Positions 1-8,520 are shown, counted from the first letter of the stretch. The stretch is DNA of 18,543 nt from CAZYWA01 sp964650975 [NCBI: uncultured bacterium] (GCA_964650975.1 CAZYWA010000104.1:1-18543), one strand, 5' to 3'. Notes: generated from the letters alone by a model not told the origin. Numbers and translations are program-made.

Positions 1-1666
1 CCGGGAAATTCTGGTAGTGCGCATTTCCCTTGTCGTCCACGATGGTGTCCAAGATCAGGTGATCCGTGCGGTAGTAGTAGCCGGACGCGAGCACCCGCCA
101 GTGCTCGCCGAATTGCTGCTCGCCCACCAGCTCCACGGTGCGCACCGTCTCCGGCTTGAGCGAGGGATTGAAGAGGTCCGCCGACCCGATCGACGGATCG
201 CCGCCGGTGTAGAAGCGCTCGAAGTTGTTGGGCGCCCGGAACGCCTCGCCGTAGAGCAGCTTGAGGTCGGTGCCGTCGGCGGGGCGCACGACCGCTCCGG
301 CGCGCGGGCTCAGGTGGTCGCTGGTGCCGTCGAAGTGCACGCTCTGCTGGCTGTCCTCGGAGATGAAGTCGTAACGCCCGCCCGCCGACAGCGTGAGCCA
401 CTCGATGGGCTCCCAGTCGAGCTGCAGGTAGCCGCCGGCGACCACCTCGGTACCGTGGGTGTCGACGTAGAACACACGCTCGGGCAAGTCGTCGAAGTTC
501 TTCTGCGTGAGGTCGAAGGTGTGCCGGACCTCGACACCCGACGTCAGCCGCAGCTCCTTCCACAGCGAAGCACTGCCCTGAAGCTCGCCGCCCCACCACG
601 TGGCGCCTTGCTGGTCGCGGTTGATGACCCGCGGGAGATCGTCGCCGTAGTCGAACGGGTAACGACCGCCGAAGCCGTAGTGCATCACGTAGACGCGGCC
701 CTCGATCGACGAGCCTTCGCCCGCCGAACGCTCGCCGAACACGTGCCGATAGGCGAGCCCCCCGCTGATCCAGGTCTCGTCGTAGGTGAACGCGGGATCG
801 CCGAAGATGGTGCCGAAGCGGGGCAGGGGAATGTGATCGCGATCGCGGCTCGCGAACGCGGAAAGCGAAAGATCGCCGAGCCGCGCTTGGAGCAAGCCGC
901 GCTCGTACCATTCGCCGTCGGCGTCGTGCGCGTAGCCGTCCTGGGTGTCGGGCGACGCGAACTGGCGCGCGAACACGCTGCGCTCGCCGTCCGCGGTGAG
1001 CGACGTGCCCGCCGCGAGCACCTCGACGCCGCCGAGCCGCCCGCCGTACCCGGCCGTCGCCCCTTCCGTTCCCAGGCTACCCAGCGTTCCGGCCGCGCGC
1101 GCCGCGTTCACGTCGTCGCCCTGCAAGGTGATGACGTTCACCACCGCGAAGAAAGCACTGTTGCCGTAGAGCGACGAGCTCGGCCCGCGCACGACCTCGA
1201 TCCGCTTCACCCACGCCATGTCCACGGGAAAGTCGAGGCCGATGCCCACCTGGGCGTAGATCGGATCGTTGACGCGCTGCCCGTTGACCAGCACCAGAAC
1301 CCGGGTGTTGAAGTCGCGCGGCAGCGAGAAGCCGCGCACACCGAGGTACGAATACTCGCGCGAGTCGGAGACGTAGAAACCCCGCACGCTGCGCAGCACG
1401 TCCGCCAGGGTGCGGAATCCGAAGTGCTGGATGTCCTGCTCGGTCACGATCGTGACCGAAGCGGGCGTCTCGCTCTGCCGCTGCTCGTACTTGGACGCGG
1501 TGACCACCCGGAGCGCCATGAGCTGCTCGAGGCTCAGGTCGCCCAGGTCGGCGTCCGAGCCAGCAGCCGGGGCGGGCTCGTCGGCGCTCGCCATCGTGCC
1601 GAGAAACACCGCGTGCAGGAGCAGCGCGAGGCAGATGACACGCCGCCGGCTCGCTCCGCTTCTCAT
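1..1666 (-). CDS. TonB-dependent outer-membrane receptor (3' end beyond window)
   Basis: Outer-membrane beta-barrel receptor that would import a scarce ligand such as a siderophore, cobalamin or other large nutrient using TonB energy; the substrate cannot be read from the sequence. About 555 residues are visible and the frame runs off the left edge, so the barrel C-terminus is missing. The N-terminus has an arginine-rich start, a hydrophobic stretch (ICLALLLHAVFLG) and a likely cleavage site after ASA (residue 28). The motif SLEQLMALRVVTASKYEQ and the plug domain follow at about residues 60-170, with EQDIQHFGFRTLADVLR, GVRGFSLPRDFNTRVLVLVNG and VEVVRGP-like IEVVRGPSSSLYGNSAFF. Barrel strands alternate aromatic and polar residues, and GEAFRAPNNFERFY is typical of the family. 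GAGAG lies just before the ATG at 1666. No cobalamin riboswitch was seen upstream. The family call is firm. Confidence 0.93.
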   Translation of the reverse strand, partial: MRSGASRRRVICLALLLHAVFLGTMASADEPAPAAGSDADLGDLSLEQLMALRVVTASKYEQRQSETPASVTIVTEQDIQHFGFRTLADVLRSVRGFYVSDSREYSYLGVRGFSLPRDFNTRVLVLVNGQRVNDPIYAQVGIGLDFPVDMAWVKRIEVVRGPSSSLYGNSAFFAVVNVITLQGDDVNAARAAGTLGSLGTEGATAGYGGRLGGVEVLAAGTSLTADGERSVFARQFASPDTQDGYAHDADGEWYERGLLQARLGDLSLSAFASRDRDHIPLPRFGTIFGDPAFTYDETWISGGLAYRHVFGERSAGEGSSIEGRVYVMHYGFGGRYPFDYGDDLPRVINRDQQGATWWGGELQGSASLWKELRLTSGVEVRHTFDLTQKNFDDLPERVFYVDTHGTEVVAGGYLQLDWEPIEWLTLSAGGRYDFISEDSQQSVHFDGTSDHLSPRAGAVVRPADGTDLKLLYGEAFRAPNNFERFYTGGDPSIGSADLFNPSLKPETVRTVELVGEQQFGEHWRVLASGYYYRTDHLILDTIVDDKGNAHYQNFP

Positions 1667-1808
1667 CGCTCTCAGGCGCAACGAAGAACGCGCCCGATGC
1701 TACGTCCGAGGCGACGCGCGTGTCGAGCGCGCGTACCGAAGGCCGGGTCACCGCCAGTCAGGGCGGTGCACCTGCCAGCGCACCACGATCGACCGGACGC
1801 CGCCTCGG

Positions 1809-2294
1809 TCAGGACGTGGGAAGGGTGGTGGTGCTCGACACGTACGTCGCCGAGCTGGCGTAGCCCGTGGTATCGCCGTTGATCACCACGCCGAGGTTCA
1901 CCCCGACCGTCGTCCCGTCGGGTGAAAATCCGAAGACATTGCCGCTCGAGGTCGCGAGGGTGAGCGCCGTCTCGTCATCGGTGGTGGTGAGGTCGGCATC
2001 AGCGTCGAGCAGAGCCGAGCTCACCACGGCGTCCGATTCGTCGAGAATCTGAGACGACGTCACGATGAGCCCAGTGACGCCGGGATCCCGGACGACGCCT
2101 CGAAGCACGAGGTTGTCGGACGTCGCGAACGAGAACGTGGCGGAACCCAGCGTGTAATTACGGTAGAGATCCGTCGCCATCGTTTCGAGGTTGAACGTGG
2201 CGGCACCGGTCCCATCCGCCGGCGGGGAATCGAGACCGCATCCGACGCCGACCAGCATGAGCAGTACGACCAAGCTCGAAGTACCCGTTCTCAT
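1809..2294 (-). CDS. Small predicted lipoprotein of unknown function
   Basis: A 161-residue protein I do not recognise. The chosen ATG at 2294 has GGAG six bases upstream and gives a clean signal peptide (MRTGTSSLVVLLMLVGVGCG). Cys19 sits after VGVG, an imperfect lipobox because the -3 residue is Gly. The mature part is rich in Thr, Ser, Asp and Val, with likely beta structure (SATFSFATSDNLVLRG, GVNLGVVINGD) and one acidic run (DADADLTTTDDET), so a surface-exposed beta domain is plausible. The frame stays open further upstream to 2585, but that extension has no signal peptide and looks noncoding. It lies 142 bases upstream of the TonB receptor on the same strand and could be co-transcribed with it; this is inference from position only. 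Confidence 0.7.
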   Translation of the reverse strand: MRTGTSSLVVLLMLVGVGCGLDSPPADGTGAATFNLETMATDLYRNYTLGSATFSFATSDNLVLRGVVRDPGVTGLIVTSSQILDESDAVVSSALLDADADLTTTDDETALTLATSSGNVFGFSPDGTTVGVNLGVVINGDTTGYASSATYVSSTTTLPTS

Positions 2295-2581
2295 GGCGTC
2301 TCCATCTGGTCGTTCGTCCGTGCGGAGTGTTTGCAGTGACGCGGTGGAACCGGCCCACGCCGACGCGGCGCATGCTTCCGTGAGAAGATGTCGCGCTTGT
2401 TTCGGAACCGTTAAGTAGTGCGAAGCCGCCGCCGTCAGCTTCGGCGATGCGTTGGACGAGTCGGGGCCACGCCGTGAGGCGCGCTCGCAACGGCTCTGCG
2501 CGTAAGCGGTGATCGTCTCCGATGGCGCGAACGTAGACGCCGTTTCCAGGCTGGGACTCGGCCAATCGTCACCGGCCGGCG
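2295..2581. other. Gene-free stretch between lipoprotein and DUF1272 gene
   Basis: 287 bases without a gene I can support. It must hold the leader and probably the promoter of the lipoprotein gene ending at 1809, but no convincing -35/-10 or -24/-12 pair was found. One minus-strand frame (about 2565 down to 2400) reads somewhat protein-like but has no start signal and no family I can name. Confidence 0.4.
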
Positions 2582-2956
2582 TCATTCGGGTGGTGAATCC
2601 GCTCGTTCGCTCGCCGGCTGAGGGACCGGCGGGCCCCAGGGCGACGAGCTAGCGCTCTCTGGCGCGATCTCGCGGATGGCGGCGGCGAAGCGCGCGTGCT
2701 CGACCGGATCGACCGGTCGGTGGCGGACGCGGGTGCTGGCGGGGTCGTGGCCCAGGTAGTTGTCGCCCTTCCAGTTGCTCGACGGGCGGACGGGGCGCGG
2801 CGTGAAGCCGCCACCGCAGTTGGGGCAGACGTTGGCGAGCACGCGGTCCACGCAGTCAGCGCAGAACGTGCACTCGTAGCTGCAGATGCGCGCGGCAAGC
2901 GAGTCGGGCGGTAGCGCCGCGTTGCAGTTCTCGCAGGCGGGGCGTAGCTCGAGCAT
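2582..2956 (-). CDS. DUF1272 domain protein, cysteine-rich zinc-ribbon type
   Basis: A 124-residue protein whose first 55 or so residues match the DUF1272 family: MLELRPACENCNAALPPDS, then ARICSYECTFCADC and CPNCGGGF. Eight or more cysteines in CxxC pairs suggest two zinc-binding knuckles; the biological role of the family is unknown. Family members are usually about 60-90 residues, so the C-terminal 60 residues here, rich in Pro, Ala and Arg, are an extra tail without recognisable fold. GAGAGG lies five bases before the ATG. The gene begins 15 bases after the stop of the upstream membrane-protein remnant, so it probably belongs to a minus-strand unit headed by the cupin gene. Likely cytoplasmic; no signal peptide or membrane helix. 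Confidence 0.88.
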   Translation of the reverse strand: MLELRPACENCNAALPPDSLAARICSYECTFCADCVDRVLANVCPNCGGGFTPRPVRPSSNWKGDNYLGHDPASTRVRHRPVDPVEHARFAAAIREIAPESASSSPWGPPVPQPASERADSPPE

Positions 2957-2971
2957 GAGTACCTCTCCGAT

Positions 2972-3322
2972 TCAGCGCGCGCGGGGCAGCCGACCCAGCC
3001 AGAAGCTGAGCGCGCACACGACGACCAGCGTGGCGAACGAGCTGCCGGCCATCGCCGTCGCGGACGGCGGAGGCGGCGCCACGGTCATACCGACGATGGT
3101 GAAGACGAGCGTCAGCAGCACGAGGGCGGCGAGAGCGAGCTTCCTCGCGCGAGTCAGTGCCGTGCCCGACAGGAACGCGCACAGTCCTCCCACCACCACG
3201 GCGCTCTCCAAGGCGAGGGCCACGGGCACGTTCCGCCACAATCCGAGGCCGAGCCGCGAGAAGACCGCCTGGCCGGCTCGACGGTGTCCGGGAGTGGCAA
3301 TCGAAACGAGCGAAAGAGACAC
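2972..3322 (-). pseudogene. C-terminal remnant of a multi-pass membrane protein
   Basis: An open frame of 116 codons from a GTG at 3322. Only the part from RLGLGLWRNVP onward looks like real protein. It contains three hydrophobic helices (around VALALESAVVVGGLCAF, LALAALVLLTLVFTIVG and SSFATLVVVCALSFWLG) separated by MTVAPPPPSATA. From memory, this resembles the C-terminal half of a widespread hypothetical membrane-protein family of about 200 residues whose N-terminal half carries further helices and a His-containing core. Those helices are absent here. The sequence before RLGLGLW (GQAVFS) instead continues the upstream gene after a frameshift. I read this as a deletion fusion rather than a working gene, although translation from the GTG is not excluded. 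The family assignment is recollection, not a search result. Confidence 0.55.
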
Positions 3323-3459
3323 GCGCCCGCCATGCGCGCCGTCGCGGCCACGACCGTCCCGGGATGAATGCCCTGCGCCGTCTCGAGCGCCGTGATCGAA
3401 GCGGCGGCGTACTCCTGCGCGGCGTCGAGCGGTGTCTTGGTGAGCCCCGGCGCGGTCAC
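3271..3459 (-). pseudogene. N-terminal fragment of a conserved hypothetical protein, frameshifted
   Basis: Starts at a GTG (3459) with GAGGG five bases upstream, 19 bases after the cupin stop, so translation initiation looks intact. The first 60 or so residues read as real protein (LDAAQEYAAASITALETAQG, IHPGTVVAATARMAGACLFR, then PLPDTVEP). At about 3271-3277 the frame turns into low-quality Arg/Ser sequence ending at 3154. Inserting one G in the CCGGCC run would give EPGQAVFS, the continuation expected for this family as I remember it. That frame then runs straight into the unrelated membrane-protein remnant. So the gene carries an apparent 1-nt loss and has lost its C-terminal half. Function unknown; probably cytoplasmic. 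Confidence 0.5.
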
Positions 3460-3478
3460 GCGATCCCTCGTTCGCTCA

Positions 3479-3997
3479 TCATGGGCCGGGCGGCGTCTCG
3501 ACCAGGATCTTGTCCGGGTTCTTGCTGTCGTAGGGCGGGAAGTAGACGGCGTACGCCACGGCCGGCTCGGACGAGAGGTTGCGGAACGCGTGCACGGTGG
3601 CGCGCGGCACGTAGAGGATCGAGCCTTCGCCCACGGGCCGGTCCTCGTTGCCGATGCGCATCGTGCCGTAGCCCTTGAGGATCACCACCACGAGATCGTG
3701 GGTGTCGTGGCGGTGCGGGGCTTCGCGATCGCGGATCGCGACCACGTGATGGCTACTCGCGTCGTCGCGACCGACGTCGACCACCTTGAAGCGCTGGTCG
3801 TCGGCGAGCTCGGCGAGGTCGATCAGGTGCGCGATCGTGGGCGTGGTGCGGCCGTCCTGGAAGAGCGCGTCGAGCACCGGGTGGGGCGCCCCCTCGCCGC
3901 CGCCCACGTCGAAGGCCGAGCAGCCGAGCACCGAGAGCGGTGCCGCGGCGATCAGCACGAGGGTCCAGTGTCGAAGCTTGCTTGTGTGGCGTTTCAT
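3479..3997 (-). CDS. Cupin-domain lipoprotein
   Basis: A 172-residue exported lipoprotein with one cupin barrel. AGGAGG lies five bases before the ATG at 3997, which decides the start. The signal peptide MKRHTSKLRHWTLVLIAAA ends in the lipobox VLGC (Cys near residue 26). Cupin motif 1 is seen as PHRHDTHDLVVVILKGYGTM, with two metal-type histidines and a following Gly. Motif 2 is GSILYVPRATVHAFRN, with the third histidine. Cupins of this kind bind a metal and can be enzymes, binding proteins or sensors; the substrate cannot be inferred. The frame ends in CCATGATGAGC, close to the downstream GTG gene, so it heads a leftward unit with the damaged genes and DUF1272. It is divergent from the AcvB-like gene at 4192. 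Confidence 0.85.
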   Translation of the reverse strand: MKRHTSKLRHWTLVLIAAAPLSVLGCSAFDVGGGEGAPHPVLDALFQDGRTTPTIAHLIDLAELADDQRFKVVDVGRDDASSHHVVAIRDREAPHRHDTHDLVVVILKGYGTMRIGNEDRPVGEGSILYVPRATVHAFRNLSSEPAVAYAVYFPPYDSKNPDKILVETPPGP

Positions 3998-4191
3998 CGC
4001 ATCCTCCTGGAAGCGGGAGCGCAAGTAGCGCGACCGCAGTGTGCCACTCTCGATCCCGTGACGTCATGAAGGCGCTCGATCGATTGCTTGCCCGGAGGGC
4101 TGCGGTCCCTCGCAGCCGCAGCGTCCCATCGCGATCCGACGGCGCGGACGCGACGGAGCGCGTCCTTTGGGCGGCAACCGAGCCACCGTTC

Positions 4192-5568
4192 ATGGCGATA
4201 CAGGTGCTGGCGTTGGTGCTCGGTTGCCGCGTCGCGGCGGCGGCCGACGAGGGACCGCGGCGGGTCGAGAGCAACACTCGCATGGGCGAGATCCAGCTCT
4301 TCGCGCCCGAGGGCACGCCGCGCGCGTTCGTGTTCCTGTTCTCCGAAGCGAGCGGCTTCGGCGACGAGGACCTCGCGACCGCCAACGAGCTCGAATCGCG
4401 CGGCGCTTACGTGGTGGGCGTGGATCTGCCGACCTATCTCGCGAACCTGCGCGCGAGCCACGACGGCTGCCATTACCTGATCTCCGAGGTGGAGGCGCTG
4501 AGCAAGGAGTTGCAGCGGCAGGGTGGAGTGTCCACGTATCGTTCCCCGATCCTCGCCGGGCGCGGCGAGGCTGGCACGCTCGCCTATGCGGCCCTCGCCC
4601 AGGCCCCTGCTTCGACGGTCGGCAGCGCCGTGAGCTTCGATCCGGCGCCCAAGCTCATGACCAAGGTGCCGCTCTGCGAGGGGGCGCCGGCGCGGCCGAT
4701 CGTGGGAGGCGGCTTCTCCTACGGCCCCAAGCGCGAGCTGCCCGGGAAGCTTCGCGTCGCGGGAAAGCGTGACGACCCGTATCTCGAGTTCCTGCTGCCG
4801 CGCGTGCCGAAGGCGGCGGTCGTCACCATCGACCCGAGCGCGCCGCGCGTCGAGGAATTCACGTCGTTGATCCTGAGCGAGCGGCCGGCCGACGAAGCGG
4901 CGCCACCCGAGGATCTTTCGGATTTGCCGCTTTCCGAGCTGCCTTCCGCGAAGCCGGCCCGCTATCTCGCGATTCTTCTCTCAGGAGACGGCGGCTGGCG
5001 CGACATCGACAAGCAGATCGCCGAGGTGCTGGCGAGCGGCGACGTCGCGGTGGTGGGGATCGACAGCCTGCGCTACTTCTGGACTCGCAAGGACGGCGCA
5101 CGCATCGCCGGAGATCTGGAGCGGATCATCTGGCGGTACTCGTCGCTCTGGCACGCCGACCGCGTGGCGCTCATCGGTTATTCGTTCGGCGCCGACGTGC
5201 TTCCCGCCGCGGTGAACCGGCTCTCGCCGCTGGCGCGCTCCAAATTGGTGCAGGTGTCGATGCTCGCGATCGGCCAGAAGACCACCTTCGAGGTCCACGT
5301 CACCGAATGGCTCGGCGCCGAGGTCGACGGCCCCGAGGAAGGCGAGCCGATCGCGCCCGAAGTGGAAAAGCTCGACCCCGCGATGCTGCAATGCTTCATC
5401 GGCGAGGACGACGGCGATTCGCTGTGCCGCACCGAAGCGTTCGCTCATGCCGAGCGCGTCCAGACCAGCGGCGGGCACCACTTCGACGGGGATTACACGA
5501 AGCTGGCGCAACGGATTCGCGATGGACTGGAGCTGCGCGCGAACCGGAAGACACCGCCCAGCGACTGA
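4192..5568 (+). CDS. AcvB/VirJ-family periplasmic serine hydrolase, copy 1
   Basis: Alpha/beta hydrolase of the AcvB/VirJ family. In Agrobacterium AcvB hydrolyses lysyl-phosphatidylglycerol in the periplasm; that role here is inferred from homology and the MprF neighbour. From the ATG at 4192 it has 458 residues and a short N-terminus MAIQVLALVLGCRVAAAADE, readable as a lipoprotein signal (VLGC) or as a cleaved signal (AAA-DE). The frame is open upstream, with another ATG at 4066, and neither has a clear ribosome site, so the start is uncertain. The C-terminal catalytic domain shows LSGDGGW, DSLRYFW, the nucleophile elbow GYSFG (Ser about 331) and GGHHFDGDY (His about 429-430). The N-terminal half resembles a second, degenerate VirJ-like domain in which the elbow reads GRGEAG without Ser. 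It converges on mprF. Confidence 0.88.
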   Translation: MAIQVLALVLGCRVAAAADEGPRRVESNTRMGEIQLFAPEGTPRAFVFLFSEASGFGDEDLATANELESRGAYVVGVDLPTYLANLRASHDGCHYLISEVEALSKELQRQGGVSTYRSPILAGRGEAGTLAYAALAQAPASTVGSAVSFDPAPKLMTKVPLCEGAPARPIVGGGFSYGPKRELPGKLRVAGKRDDPYLEFLLPRVPKAAVVTIDPSAPRVEEFTSLILSERPADEAAPPEDLSDLPLSELPSAKPARYLAILLSGDGGWRDIDKQIAEVLASGDVAVVGIDSLRYFWTRKDGARIAGDLERIIWRYSSLWHADRVALIGYSFGADVLPAAVNRLSPLARSKLVQVSMLAIGQKTTFEVHVTEWLGAEVDGPEEGEPIAPEVEKLDPAMLQCFIGEDDGDSLCRTEAFAHAERVQTSGGHHFDGDYTKLAQRIRDGLELRANRKTPPSD

Positions 5569-5594
5569 CGTTCTCTCGTCACCGGACGTTGCGA

Positions 5595-5610
5595 CCGCGC
5601 GGAAGCGCGG
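5595..5610 (+). terminator. GNRA-loop hairpin after the first AcvB-like gene
   Basis: CCGCGC-GGAA-GCGCGG forms a perfect six-pair stem with a GGAA tetraloop, 26 bases after the stop codon at 5568. No strong U-tract follows (CCCTCCCGACCGTTTC), so it may be a weak or Rho-assisted terminator or simply an mRNA 3' end stabiliser. Confidence 0.4.
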
Positions 5611-5682
5611 CCCTCCCGACCGTTTCATCGCGATCGAACGCCCCGGCCGCGAGGGACCGCGCGCGCTCCAACAGCCTTGGAG

Positions 5683-5704
5683 GCCCACCGGTTCCTCGGT
5701 GGGC
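5683..5704. terminator. Hairpin between convergent genes
   Basis: GCCCACCG and CGGTGGGC are perfect 8-base inverted repeats around the loop GTTCCT, placed between the stops of two convergent genes (5568 and 5725). It can fold on either transcript. Neither side has a T-run, so intrinsic termination is not assured, but the position favours a bidirectional terminator. Confidence 0.45.
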
Positions 5705-5724
5705 AGCGCTCGATCGCGGAATCC

Positions 5725-8325
5725 CTATCGCCCGAAAATCCGGCGGTATCCGCCCGCCACCAGAGCGCTCACGTCCGCCATGATCCTCGGCAGCGCCACT
5801 CCGCCCGGATACGCCAGATAGCGCGGCTCCCAGATCGGTTCGTACTTTTCCTTGTATGCGCGCAGGCCCTGGAAATTGTAGAAGCCTTCGCCGTGACGGA
5901 ACAGGAACGCGCCGACCTTGGTCCAGAGCGGCGCCACCGCCGAGCCTTCGAGGCCGGAAAGCGGCGCCATGCCCAGATTGAAACGCTGAAAACCGTGCGC
6001 CTTTCCCCACACGAAAAGATGCACGAAGAGCGCGTCCATCGAGAGCTTGGGGGCCGTCTCGCGAAAACGCATCAGGTCGACCGAGAGCTCGCCGCCCTCC
6101 GGCGCCGCCCAGATGTTGGCGAACGCCTGGATCTTTCCGTCCGCCTCGATGAGCGCGGCCGGAAATCGCGCCAGATAATGATCCTCGAAAAAACCCAGCG
6201 AAAAACCTTTTTCCGCGACGCCTTTGTGGACCAGCCAGTCGTCGGAGACCTCGCGCAGCTGCGGCAAGAGCGAGGGGATCTCGGCGGCCTCGGCCACGCG
6301 AAAGGTGCCGCCCTCCTTCTCGAGCCGGCGCAGGGTGTTGCGGTGCTGCTTGGCCGCGGGGCTCGCGAGATCGAAGTCGCCGATCTGTACCAGCGCCTCC
6401 TCGCCCAGCTTCACGAACGTGAGACCGAAGTCCGCGTACTGGTGAAGGCGGTCCTTCGACACCTGATAGAAGATGCCGTCGCTGTCGAAGTCGTCGCAGC
6501 GCTCCAGGAAATCGCGGATCAGGCCGGGCGCTTCCTCGGCCGGACCCACCGGATCGCCGAGCGCCGCCCAGGTGCGGCCCTGCACGCCGTACATGACGAA
6601 CGCGCTCCGGCGCTCGTTGAAGAGCAGCGCCTTGTCGCCGAGCAGCGCCACCGAGGAGGTGGTCGACACGTCGGTGGCGACGATCGGCACCGCGGCGTCG
6701 AGATCGCCGGCACTGGGCGTGGCCAGCGACGGCCGCGCGGGCCGCATCAGGCGTCGCGCGCCAACGGCGAGCAGCACCACCGAGGCGCCCACCGACGCGC
6801 GCAAGAAGCGCGGCGCCTGGTTGTCGAGCGCGATCTGCCAGAACGTCTTGAGCGAGAATTCCTGGTGCTTGAACGAGAAGAACCCGAGCCACACCGACGA
6901 TCCCACCACCGCCAGCGTCGCCGCCACCCAGCCGGTCGAGAACTGCGACGCGAAGAAGGCGGCCTTGCGATCGAAGCGCTCGCGGCTGCGCAAGAGGGCC
7001 AAGAGCACCAGCGACACCAGCAAGGCCTCTTCCCAGTCGGCGCCCTTGAGCAGCGACGCCACGGCGCCGACTCCCAGCGCCACCACCGTGAGGTAGAGGC
7101 TCGCGTCGAGGCGGCGCGCGATCCCTTGCGAGAGCACCAGGAGCGCCACGCCCATGATGCTGCCCACGAAGTGCGAGGTCTCGAGGATCCAGATCCCGAA
7201 CGGCAACAGCTCGTTGAGCGCCTTCAAGCGCTCGGGGACCGGAGGCGTGGCGCCCGAGAAGAGCAGCAGCGTGCCGGCGAGGAACGTGAAGACCGCGAGC
7301 AGCCGCGGGGTGAGCTCGCTGGTGAGCGCGCCCAGCACCGCGGTGGCGCGCGCCACGTGCGCGCGACGGACCCTGAGCTCGTCGGCTCCCAGCAACGCCA
7401 AGGCACTTGCGAGCGGCAGCAGGTAATAGACGACGCGATAGAGCACCAGCGCCGGAAGCAGCTCGGTGGGCGAGAGCACCGGGCGCAGCAGCACCACCAG
7501 CGCCGACTCGAACACACCGACGCCGCCCGGCACCTGGCTCGCGACGCCGACCAGCTGTCCCGCGATGAACGCGGTGAAGACCAGCGAAAACGGCACCCGC
7601 CCCGGCGGTAGCAGCGCCTCGAGAACCGCTGCGGCGAGCGCCCAGTCGAGGCTCGAGAGCACGAACTGCGCGAGTGCGATCCGTGGACGCGGCACCGAGA
7701 TCTCGAGCTTCCAGAGGTGGATCGGCCGCGGGCGCGTCAGCGACACCACGGCGTACGCCGTGCACACCGCGAGCATCGCGACGCCCGCGAGGCGCGGGAA
7801 CGCGGACAAGGCGCCCAGATCGAGCACGTCGAGGCGGCCCGCCGCGAGATTGACGCCGCCCAGCAGCAAGAGTCCAAGCCAGAACGTGCTCGAGTAGAAG
7901 AGCACGATGCGCGACAGCTCGCCGGCGTCGAGCCCCCAGCGCGTGTAGAACCGGTAGCGAACCGATGCGCCCGAGACCATTCCGAGCCCGAGGTTGTTGG
8001 CGAGCGCGTACGCGATGAACGACGCGAACGCGATCTTGATTCGCGGGATGTGCTTCCCGAGGTACACGAACGCCAGCTGGTCGTAGCCGGTCAGCACTCC
8101 GTAGTTGAGACCGGTGAGCAGCATCGCCACGAGGATTCGCGACGAGGGCAGCGCCGCGAACTCGGCGGAGATCTGCCGGTAGCTGATGGAGCTCAGCTCG
8201 CGGTGCAGGACCGCGAGCGCCACGCTCAGGATGCCGAGGCCGATGAGCGGCGGGATCCAGCGCGCGGCGTATTCGCGGAGCGGCGAAGCGGCCTCGCCGG
8301 CAGGTGCGGTGTCGATCTCGGCCAT
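5725..8325 (-). CDS. mprF: MprF/LpiA-type aminoacyl-phosphatidylglycerol synthase and flippase
   Basis: 866-residue integral membrane enzyme, about the usual length for full MprF. It transfers an amino acid (lysine or alanine; specificity not readable) from aminoacyl-tRNA to phosphatidylglycerol and flips the product, lowering negative surface charge and protecting against cationic peptides and acid. The first 530 or so residues are a run of membrane helices: the UPF0104-type flippase part with LGLGMVSGASVRYRFYTRWG and GQLVGVASQVPGGVGVFE, then further helices. From about residue 555 the cytosolic DUF2156 (GNAT-fold) synthase domain follows, with YGVQGRTWAALGDPVG, SLGFFEDHYLARFPAALIE and the family signature FNLGMAPLSGL, ending near YLAYPGG. 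No frameshift or truncation is seen. It lies between two plus-strand AcvB-like hydrolases, convergent with one and divergent from the other, matching the lpiA-acvB pairing known in Rhizobiales. Confidence is high. Confidence 0.95.
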   Translation of the reverse strand: MAEIDTAPAGEAASPLREYAARWIPPLIGLGILSVALAVLHRELSSISYRQISAEFAALPSSRILVAMLLTGLNYGVLTGYDQLAFVYLGKHIPRIKIAFASFIAYALANNLGLGMVSGASVRYRFYTRWGLDAGELSRIVLFYSSTFWLGLLLLGGVNLAAGRLDVLDLGALSAFPRLAGVAMLAVCTAYAVVSLTRPRPIHLWKLEISVPRPRIALAQFVLSSLDWALAAAVLEALLPPGRVPFSLVFTAFIAGQLVGVASQVPGGVGVFESALVVLLRPVLSPTELLPALVLYRVVYYLLPLASALALLGADELRVRRAHVARATAVLGALTSELTPRLLAVFTFLAGTLLLFSGATPPVPERLKALNELLPFGIWILETSHFVGSIMGVALLVLSQGIARRLDASLYLTVVALGVGAVASLLKGADWEEALLVSLVLLALLRSRERFDRKAAFFASQFSTGWVAATLAVVGSSVWLGFFSFKHQEFSLKTFWQIALDNQAPRFLRASVGASVVLLAVGARRLMRPARPSLATPSAGDLDAAVPIVATDVSTTSSVALLGDKALLFNERRSAFVMYGVQGRTWAALGDPVGPAEEAPGLIRDFLERCDDFDSDGIFYQVSKDRLHQYADFGLTFVKLGEEALVQIGDFDLASPAAKQHRNTLRRLEKEGGTFRVAEAAEIPSLLPQLREVSDDWLVHKGVAEKGFSLGFFEDHYLARFPAALIEADGKIQAFANIWAAPEGGELSVDLMRFRETAPKLSMDALFVHLFVWGKAHGFQRFNLGMAPLSGLEGSAVAPLWTKVGAFLFRHGEGFYNFQGLRAYKEKYEPIWEPRYLAYPGGVALPRIMADVSALVAGGYRRIFGR

Positions 8326-8520
8326 GAGCCTTGGACGAAGGGCAGTCCTGGAAGATGCTTGCTGCGGCGCGATTGGTCTAGTTCTTCGGGGACTGTTCCA
8401 GCCCCCCGCCCCGAGAAAAGGTGCGATTCCTTCGAGGCCTTACCCCCAAGCCGGCGCGACGCCGGTCCTCGCTGGCCAGGTGAATGTCGGATGGCCGAGT
8501 CTCGTCTACACTTCGCGCCG

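Noticed and set aside
1667-1808. Cobalamin riboswitch upstream of the TonB-dependent receptor
   Set aside because: The gap is short (142 bases) and no B12-box-like sequence was seen; only a 7-pair hairpin (CACCGCC/GGCGGTG, 1749-1768) is present.
17-1882. 621-codon open frame on the plus strand
   Set aside because: It is antisense to the TonB-dependent receptor, whose minus-strand frame has clear signal peptide, plug and barrel motifs. The plus frame has no family features and is a GC-rich shadow.
5677-7611. Long plus-strand open frame opposite mprF
   Set aside because: Rich in Arg, Glu, His and Gln with no motifs; shadow of the well-supported MprF frame.
8349-8363. RpoN-like site upstream of the second AcvB-like gene
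   Set aside because: TGGAAGATGCTTGCT also has one base too few between GG and GC.
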